This document shows positions 56,801-64,000 of a stretch of 64,000 bases of DNA, one piece after another (within the stretch, counting starts at the first letter, position 1; every line of letters starts with the position of its first letter). The notes beneath the pieces were generated by a model. It was not told the DNA's origin. It saw nothing but the letters and a program-made list of their open reading frames with translations, and did not search any database. The stretch is from positions 82,646,867-82,710,866 of the forward strand of contig NC_079136.1 in the NCBI RefSeq assembly GCF_945859705.1, read 5' to 3'. Position numbers and translations under genes: made by a program. This stretch comes from Episyrphus balteatus. Taxonomy: Eukaryota; Arthropoda; Insecta; Diptera; Syrphidae.

Positions 56801-57910
56801 TTTGATAATTTTAAAGATACTTTGTTCATATAAGAAAAAACCTTCCTTTACTCGTCGTGGACGGAAGGTTAGTTTAGTAAAAATTCGAGAGTTTTAAGTT
56901 TTGAGTAACAGAACAGAATATATCCAAGTACAATTTATTTATCTATGGGGGAAGTCGAAAAGTGAATTATCTTTAAAAATACTCGCTAATCGAAAAAATG
57001 TACTGTTATTTAAAATGGACGCTTTCACAGGGGCAATTAATTATTTTCAATTTACCATTAATTTTTGTACACATTACCCTTGTAAGATGTTTTTGTTTTA
57101 TAGAGAGGAGTGTTTTGGCACAATAATTACATTCTTAATCTTGGAATACATTTTAGTCATGATCTTGATTCTTTTTTACTCCCAGGTTTTAAACTTGAAC
57201 TTTTGTTCGGAAATATTTACCTCAACATGCTTTTACGAGTATAATAATAAAAATGTGTTATTTGCTTTTCTCTTTAGCTTCTTTTTATATCTCAAAGAGA
57301 CAAACTCGTTGAAATTATTGCTATAAAAAATCTGGTCTTTATATATTTCTGCTTATTTAATCTACTCTAAACCCTTCCCATCTCATTTATTTTATTTGTT
57401 TACTTCTATTTTATCTAATTCTCTTTATTTTCATAATTTATTCTTTTTTCTTTAAGATTGCCTCTTATTTGTCAAACAACCGTAACCTTCATCACAACAA
57501 TCATAATCCAGCTACTGCGGCTGCACATTTACTAAACTTAGACACTTCACTCGGAATCGTTGGAGTTAACAGTAAAAATCTTACTGTGCATTCCATTGAT
57601 AAGAACAGCAGCATAATTTCATTATCTTCGAATAGTAATTGTGGAGCAGAGGAGAGCAGTATAACACACAGCGGTACGGCTAGTAGCAGAAGCAGTTGCA
57701 CTCAGAACAGTTCACCGCGCTCGTGCTGTGATCTATCGAATACAGAGGAAGAAATCTGCTTGGTGCCCGAGGTAGATTTCGAGGGCATAAGTCTGGATAA
57801 CGGTTTTGATAACCGCGAATCGCAACCCCTATTAGGGGGTCGCGGTGGCGGTATAACTGGTGGCGGCGGCGGTGGTGATCATGCTGATTTCACTGGCAAT
57901 ACATTTCCAG
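53835..57910 (+). CDS. Unrecognised gene, exons 1 and 2 (5' part only)
   Basis: Exon 1 (53835-53921, 29 codons) reads MTTADPPLLQLDDDLISSFG AAPAPKQSE up to the donor GAG|GTAAGT, phase 0. Exon 2 (57457-57910) follows a 3.5-kb intron with acceptor TTTTTTCTTTAAG, keeps the frame (IASYLSNNRNLHHNNHN...) and is rich in Ser/Asn with an acidic stretch (TEEEICLVPEVDFEGISLDN) and RESQPLLGG before a Gly run. It ends at CCAG|GCAAGT, a GC donor with otherwise perfect consensus, phase 1. The open frame and composition indicate real coding sequence; I do not recognise the protein. Later exons lie beyond the window. A reticulon-like or other gene with many alternative first exons is possible but unproven. Confidence 0.65.
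53922..57456 (+). other. Intron 1 of the unrecognised gene
   Basis: It contains a Tc1/mariner MITE (55988-56437) and a ~95-bp direct repeat (ATACCAAGATTGAAACTAAA at 54130; ATACCAAAATTGAAATGAAA at 54629). The 141-codon frame at 56901-57326 lacks an ATG start and a recognisable domain and is not annotated as a gene. Confidence 0.6.
55988..56437. mobile_element. 450-bp Tc1/mariner-type MITE with TA duplication
   Basis: CACTTAGGAGCAAAAAAATG then GAATC at the left is mirrored at the right (one mismatch), flanked by TA (55986-55987; 56438-56439). The interior is non-coding. Confidence 0.85.
57457..57910 (+). CDS. Exon 2 of the unrecognised gene
   Basis: The exon has 151 codons plus one base. Low-complexity Asn/His at the start is followed by a Ser/Asn/Cys-rich stretch, an acidic segment, RESQPLLGG and Gly-rich residues. 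The acceptor is 57455-57456 (AG). The end at 57910 relies on a GC-AG intron. If not spliced there, the frame stops at 57961-57963. Confidence 0.6.
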
Positions 57911-59304
57911 GCAAGTATTTTTTTTTATATATTTTGTTGTTGTTTTCATTTTTTTTTTGTTAGTTTAACTGTTTTTTTCTTACAATAAATTGAGATAAGA
58001 AAAAATTAAAATGAGATTAAAAAGCTGTAAGAATAGGAAGAAGCCCCACGAGTTTTGCAATATGTATGGGATGTGATTGTGTTGAAATATTTTTGTTTTT
58101 TATTTTTTTATTTGTATATTAATTCGCTGATGAAGCAATCTCTCTAAGTGTCATGTTCAAGTGACTCATCTGCGGTCACATAGCATTGATGTTTTTGTAC
58201 AAGGTGGAATGAGTGATATAATACAATTAAGCTTGATTGAATTGAGTTTAAAATTTCACATTTGGATTTATCTAAGGACAAAAATATGAGAGATGAAATT
58301 TGTTAAAATTTCATTTTGATTGTTATAATTTTTTCTTCTATTTCAATTTTGTTTCATTGTATTTGAAGAGAAAGTAGGTATATTTTGGTTAGCGTATTAA
58401 TTTTGTTTACTTGTCACACTTGACTTACAGTGTGGTACTTTTGGCAAGTGTGTAGATTTTGAGTTCGTTATTATGAACAGATAAAATGCACAACTGTGTC
58501 TTACAAATTTGCTCTTAAAGACGGTTAAAATTATTTCTTTAGAAATATTGTTTTTCAAAAAAAAAACATATTTGTTAATTTGACGAAATTGTTAATTTTT
58601 CCTTAACACTTGCTTTAAGACGCAGAATCAAAAGATAGCTAAGAAGTGGTTGATAACTCCGTTTTCACTTCCATAGCATGTCAAATTTCTTGTCTATTTT
58701 GCTTTAAGTTGAGCCCTAAAATTCCATTTCTTGCTGACAGTTGGTTATTAAAGTAATTCTCCAAAGAATCAGTTCTACAGGAAGAGGATTGTTTGCATTG
58801 TTGATAAGAAGTTTCATTTACTTTTGAAATGCATTAAATGCAAATATTGTAAAATGCTTCTCGCCAGAATTGACTCTTTTACGTAGCTAGCATGGGTGAC
58901 ACATGAGGCGGTAATTATGGAATCACCCCAGAATGAAATACAGTCAAATAAAACGTTCTTACAAGATTTCATCAGTCTAGCACTTGAATCGTTGAGAATG
59001 AGAAGGGGTTAAGTGACATATTTCGAGTTTTGAGTGATCGTCGTTTAAAGTTTTTGTTTTCTTTTTGTATGAAAACGGAAGAGATTAAAAAAAAAATATC
59101 TAAGGTTAACTTCGAAATTAAGGACACTAAATGAATGGCAATAATACCAAACTTTTAGTTGTCTTTTGACCTAAGGGGGTCTGGGAAAAATAAAAACAAT
59201 CGAAAATGTCACTAAACGCTTTCTTATTCTCAACGCTTCACTTATTTTGAAAGATTACTTGGTAATTTTGTGACTGTTTTTCGTAAATTAAACGGCTTTT
59301 CATA

Positions 59305-59436
59305 AGCTGTGTTCCTTTGGGAATATTTATCTACTGCTTAGTACTTAAAGCTGCTTTGAACTAATTTTTCAATAAGTAGTTCAAAGAAATTTTAAGTACT
59401 GAGCAGTAGATAAATGTTCCCAAAGGAACGCACCTA
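59305..59436. mobile_element. 132-bp hairpin element, ~55-bp arms
   Basis: The left arm GTTCCTTTGGGAATATTTAT, then CTACTGCTTAGTACTTAAA, is mirrored by the right arm with few mismatches and a loop of about 20 bases. It looks like a small foldback MITE. If transcribed within the intron it would form a long hairpin RNA. Confidence 0.8.
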
Positions 59437-61344
59437 GAAAAAAGACAAATTCCTATTTATGTATGTAGATATTATGATAGTCAAATAATTTTGATTTTGG
59501 TTTTATTATATCAGGGCCCTTTTGCACAAAATACAATTTACAAGTACTTTTTTTTAGCCATTTTGTAATTTTTTTGCACCTATTTAAAGATTGATGCAAC
59601 AAAAATTTGTTAATGATTTCACAATACAAATTTGTGAAAAATTGATTGTAATTTTTTTTTTTGAAAATTGGTGCAGGTATTAAAAAATTCGTCGAAATCA
59701 TATACAAATGCAACAAAAGATGTGCATTACAGAAAAACTCTTGCATGCTTTTACGTAACTTTGCGGATAAAAGAGTCCCAGTATCTCAAAATTATTTGAT
59801 TATTAAGGACTACAAAACCATGCAAATTTCATGCTTTTATTACAAAATACACAACTTTGTTGCTTAGCCAGCTCCGATTTTCCAGTTAGCCTTAAAGAAT
59901 TGTATGTCTTTTGCACCCAATTCAAAGACCTTTTCCAAAAAAAACAAATAATTGTATGCTATTACTCACACTGCAATTTTTCTGTGGGCCTTTACACTCA
60001 GGATCTCTAGAACTGTTTCAAATTGTCCGAGAATTGTTAATGAAATTCAATTTTTTGAAAGTTCGGAGGCCAAATTAACATGATTAAATGATTGTTATAA
60101 GTAGGGATTATATTTTCATGCGAAAAATATGCTCTTAAAAATTAAAAATATGCACTTAACATGTTCTTATAAAATATCAATATTTCTTTAAGTTATAAAA
60201 ACATTTTACGTAATTTTTATGAAAATTATACTTACTTTTTTCCAATTGACGTCCGTCACTATTTGTCAAAAATTCGTTATTTTTGCCAATTTTTGAGAAA
60301 ATATGCACGAAAAACATGCATTTAAAATATACCAAAATATGCATTTATATTAAAATATGCACTAACGATTGAATGCCATTTCAAAGGAAATTTCCTGATT
60401 CTTATACATAATTCGTTGCCATGCTTCTAAAGTGTTCCTAAAAAAATATGTATTTGCATGAGAATCTGATTGGATTTTCTTGTCTATTTTCCTTTTATTT
60501 TATTTTAGACTTTAAGCTTGTATGATTTGTGTGCATTTACTAACGATGATGATTTCCACATAATTTAAAATTAGCATAAATTGTTTCTTTGTATTTTCTT
60601 AAGACTCATTTTTGAAAAATAAAAATCGTTTATTACATCACAATGGTACGCATTCGGTTGTTACGCTCGAGTTAATATGCGTGAAAGAGATTGTTTTTTC
60701 TTTTTCAATATTTTACTCTTCTTTTTGTAAACAACGAAAGCTAATTGTCCGCTTCAGGAGCTTTCCATTGTAACGTATATGAAATTTTTGCATGTTTTTG
60801 GTGTTTGAAATAGATTTTAAGTGCCGTAACAGTTTTAAGATCGATTTGAACACTTAGAAATAATTTTATATTATCCCTTCTATGTAATGAAGCGTCCACA
60901 AGTCGCAATTTAACAAATATAGTTACCATAAATTAGATACATATGTTGCGTAACGTATGCGACATTAGGTCCACCACGTTTTTGCGTTTATTTTTACTTA
61001 AAACTTGATGAAAAGTTTGGCTAGGTGAATATCGATTTAGGAGTCAAGTTCGCAAACACTTGTTAACTCTTGATAAAGAGTTTTCTTCCTTTAAAGAAGT
61101 TTTTCATTGCAATAAATCCCTTCTATTACTCTTTTTCCTAATTATAAAAAAGTAACCATTTTTCATGGAATGCCCCTTCAAAATAAAAATTACAAAATTA
61201 ATTTCTGTTCAAATTTAACGAACCAACAAAAATGTACATATTTTTGCTTTAGAATTGTGTTATAATACGAAATGATTCAGGATAGCGAACAAAAACATAA
61301 ATGCTGAAATATCTCATCATTTCCTTTCCTAAAAAATTTTTAAA

Positions 61345-61366
61345 TATAAAAAAATAAAAAAAAAGG
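61345..61366 (-). terminator. Pol III T-run terminator of the tRNA gene
   Basis: On the minus strand the tRNA is followed by GATTCC and then a run of T (plus-strand A-run), as expected for RNA polymerase III termination. Confidence 0.8.
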
Positions 61367-61369
61367 AAT

Positions 61370-61442
61370 CGCCCGAGCAGGGACTTGAACCCTGGACCGT
61401 TGGATTAAAAGTCCAACGCTCTACCGACTGAGCTACCCGGGC
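61370..61442 (-). tRNA. tRNA-Lys-UUU: tRNA-Lys (anticodon UUU)
   Basis: The minus-strand sequence begins GCCCGGGTAGCTCAGTCGGT and has D arm, anticodon loop CTTTTAA, TPsiC loop TTCAAGT and acceptor GCCCGGG:CTCGGGC with one G-U pair. The discriminator is G at 61370. There is no intron. A run of T follows within a few bases on the minus strand, a normal Pol III terminator. It lies in the long intron of the + strand gene, antisense to it. Internal A and B boxes are intact, so it is probably functional. Confidence 0.97.
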
Positions 61443-63447
61443 ATATCAAATATTGTGCAAATGAACCTTTATAAGGTATTTCATCACAAATAGAAATTCG
61501 GTTGCTTATTGAGTTATTATTGTTTATAGTTTCGAGTTCAAATTCTGTTCAAGCCTTTGGGTATTTTTTTTTTATTTTTACGTGCGTTCTTAACTTGTTT
61601 TTTTTTTTTTTTATCAACGAGAAACAAAATTCCTATTGGAAGTAATCTGTGTCTGACACATTGAATATTGATTTTTAACAATAATTTTATTGTGTAAATA
61701 AATTCATTTTTCAAATTAAGAAATAAAAGTTAAGTAGGTACAAGGAAATGCGAGTATTCCTGAGACAGATTCTAGACTGGAATACCAAAAAATATTTCTT
61801 TTTTAACACGAAAAGAAATATTATCTTAAAATTTTAAATACAACTAACTGAGCCATTAACAAGATACACGAGACTATAAAAAATAAAAATGTCTTCTTGG
61901 TAAAATCGGTAACGCCATACCGCAGTTTTATTATTATGTTTAACTACGATTAAACTCGGACTTTAGCCTGCATAACTGGAATGTAGTTCTGAAAAAAATT
62001 TTTTGAATGGTTTTCGAGATATAATATTTAAAAGTTTTTTTTTCTATTTTTACTTGCTCTTTAAAGCAATTATTGGTTATGGCAAAAAATGCTTCCAGGT
62101 TATAATTAAAACCAACATTACGATGATGTAGAAGTTCAAAATAGTGGTTTCGATGGCAGATTTATCATTATAAAAAACTGTCTCAGACTGTCTTCATTTT
62201 GCTGGTTTTGCTTTAAATTGTAAAACAAATATCACTAAATATAGATATGAAAGTACATATTTTATAATTTTACATACATAATTTGCTTAACATTATTTGA
62301 TTAACTTATTTAAATTTATTTTAGCTCGTTTAGACATTTATTACCAAGTTATACTTTGTTTAATCATGTAGTACATTCATTGTACGAGTATGATGTCTAG
62401 AGGCTAGGTTAAAAATACCTAAATGCTTAAGATAATTAAAGAAGACTTTTTTATCTACATATATTTAAAACCAAAAACAATAACCTTATGATAGCAAATC
62501 AGCTTGAAAAAAAAAAGAATATGCGAATGTTTTCAAAAACAAAAACACCATCTTTTATTCAGAGCTATCACCCGAATCACTATTTTTTTGTTTAATTTAT
62601 GTTTTGACTTGAATTAATAAATTAGGTACGAAAACCAGCTTCATATAATTAAATGGTCAAAAGCAATGTTTTTAAAACTCTGTTTGGTTAATATGAATTT
62701 ATTTTGATCATTAATTTGCTGGGTTAACATAGACTAAAATAAAATACGGGCTGGTATAAAGAAAGAGTCAAAGAACTTCAGAAATACAGTAGCGAAAAAA
62801 AAATGCAAACGAAAGAGGTTTAAAGAGTTTTGAACAAGAACTAAGTTACCAAATTTGGATTATTGAAACTGTTTTATTTTCATTAAACAGAGTCAATTTG
62901 TGGAATATTTTTCTCCAAAACCATTATTTGGTCAAAAGCCTACCTAAATATGCGTTTTTAGACGAGCAAAAAAATGCAAATGTTTTTATGTTTGCATTTT
63001 ATTGTATTTTTGAGATATTTCAGAATCCCACATTGACTTATTTCAATACCCGTGACACGCTGCTAGTATAGATACTACAATATAACTTTATACCACATGT
63101 GTGTCAGAGAATACCAAGCTAGTATCAGGAAAACACCATGGTATAAATATAGGGTTTTTAGCGTAGTATAATATATACATATATATACTAGAAGAGTGCC
63201 TGAGGTATAATATTCTTATCTCGATCGAGGTGTGAATGATAAATTTAAATTCCCTTTCGAATTAAGGAAAACTAAGATTTGAACAAGAACATCTTAAATC
63301 AGTTTTTTGAATCTCGAAAGTTAGACCTTTTAACTTCACAGCTTCACGTCGAAGATTGAACCCCTATCGGTCCTCTCATAATAAGCAATTGAACTTCAGT
63401 TTTAAAACATAATCTATTTACTTATCAATCACAAATCAGATTTAATT

Positions 63448-63661
63448 ATGACAGATAATTTATCAAATTCAAGTGATTCGGACTCAATTCAACAAAAATG
63501 CGAGTGTAAGGAATGTGATTGTAATTGTTCAGATTTATGCAATCTTGCGACAACGCTATCTAATTGTAACCAAAATCAATTATATTTAAATTCAATATAC
63601 GAATTTAATACGAAAAGTGGTCGCAAGTGTTGCTGCATAAATTGTCCCCTTAAAAATTTAT
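63448..63661 (+). CDS. Unrecognised Cys-rich first exon
   Basis: The ATG at 63448 opens MTDNLSNSSDSDSIQQKCEC KECDCNCSDLC, then CCCINCPLKNL, ending at the donor TTAT|GTAAGT. That is 71 codons plus one base (phase 1), the same phase as the end of the exon at 57910. No good splice acceptor lies just before the ATG, so it looks like a separate 5' exon, either an alternative start of the upstream gene or the start of another. The closely spaced Cys residues could bind metal, but I know no family with this pattern. Confidence 0.5.
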
Positions 63662-64000
63662 GTAAGTAAATTATTTTGAAGTAGTTATATGTATAGAACT
63701 TTCTAATGTTTTTTTCATTGTAGCGGCGCCATTTTTTAAATTTGATTTCATTTAATTTTTTTTTTGTAATTAAACTTACATACCTGGCTTATGACATACT
63801 TAAGAAGTTTTTTTCTACCACTTTAATATTTAAAAAATCTCTACAAAAACACCAGCACTTAGATTGGTCTGAACCCCTTTATTGAATTACCAGTTTTAAG
63901 AATGGATGGAGTATGTAAATCTAAAATTTTCCAAAAATTATTTAAATGGAAATGCGTCTATAGACATAGAAAAGTTAACGGTTCAATGAAGTCATTCCAA
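63662..64000. other. Intron start, continuing past the window
   Basis: It follows the GTAAGT donor at 63662. AT-rich; nothing is recognised. Confidence 0.5.

Larger units (their letters stand above)
57911..63447 (+). other. Intron sequence between exon 2 and the 63.4-kb exon
   Basis: AT-rich; it holds a hairpin element (59305-59436), a tRNA-Lys gene on the other strand (61370-61442) and AT-rich near-repeats of AAAATATGCA at 60100-60370. A possible transposon end, CAGTAGCGAAAAAAAAATGC, lies at 62789. No other coding sequence is supported. Confidence 0.55.

Noticed and set aside
56901..57326. 141-codon + ORF in intron 1
   Set aside because: It starts with TTG, is AT-driven and hydrophobic, and has no motif or splice support.

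Overview
The window is AT-rich animal DNA with spliced genes, GT-AG introns, insect-type transposons and a nuclear tRNA. The gene set and the repeats (BEL/Pao, copia, piggyBac, Transib-like, Polinton, densovirus-like fragment) fit an insect. The Lnk protein and its Asn/Gln-rich tracts suggest a fly (Diptera) outside Drosophila. The species cannot be named from the sequence alone.

Layout. (1) 1-8.8 kb: the + strand gene Lnk, the single insect SH2B-family adaptor, in five visible exons. It encodes the Phe-zipper, PH and SH2 domains and a C-terminal Cbl-binding tail. Its introns hold two inverted-repeat elements. (2) 8.8-46.4 kb: about 37 kb with no host gene that I can support. It is a nest of broken mobile elements and tandem arrays: two piggyBac remnants, a short satellite block, a duplicated BEL/Pao gag, a 4.2-kb array of a 118-bp satellite, a BEL/Pao pol fragment, a Polinton-type DNA polymerase B, a Transib/RAG1-like transposase in at least three pieces, a copia gag, a densovirus-like VP1 phospholipase fragment, a LINE ORF1 split by a clean solo LTR, and several Tc1/MITE elements. 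It looks like heterochromatin or a transposon island. (3) 46.4-50.6 kb: the - strand gene for CCDC174 in two exons. Its 2.5-kb intron carries copia and LINE remnants in the opposite orientation. (4) 50.7-53.8 kb: intergenic, with four different short inverted-repeat elements in 1.3 kb. (5) 53.8-64 kb: the 5' part of an unrecognised + strand gene with very long introns. I see a 29-codon first exon, a 454-bp second exon, and a separate Cys-rich ATG exon at 63.4 kb. The last two both end in phase 1, so they may be alternative 5' ends feeding the same downstream exons. A - strand tRNA-Lys(UUU) lies between them.

Lnk is an adaptor in insulin/receptor tyrosine kinase signalling and CCDC174 is a nuclear RNA-processing-associated protein. 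Nothing suggests that the genes work together. The most unusual features are the density of local duplications and foldbacks at 10.6-26 kb, the higher-order 118-bp satellite, and the mix of virus-like (Polinton, densovirus) and RAG1-related relics between two conserved genes.
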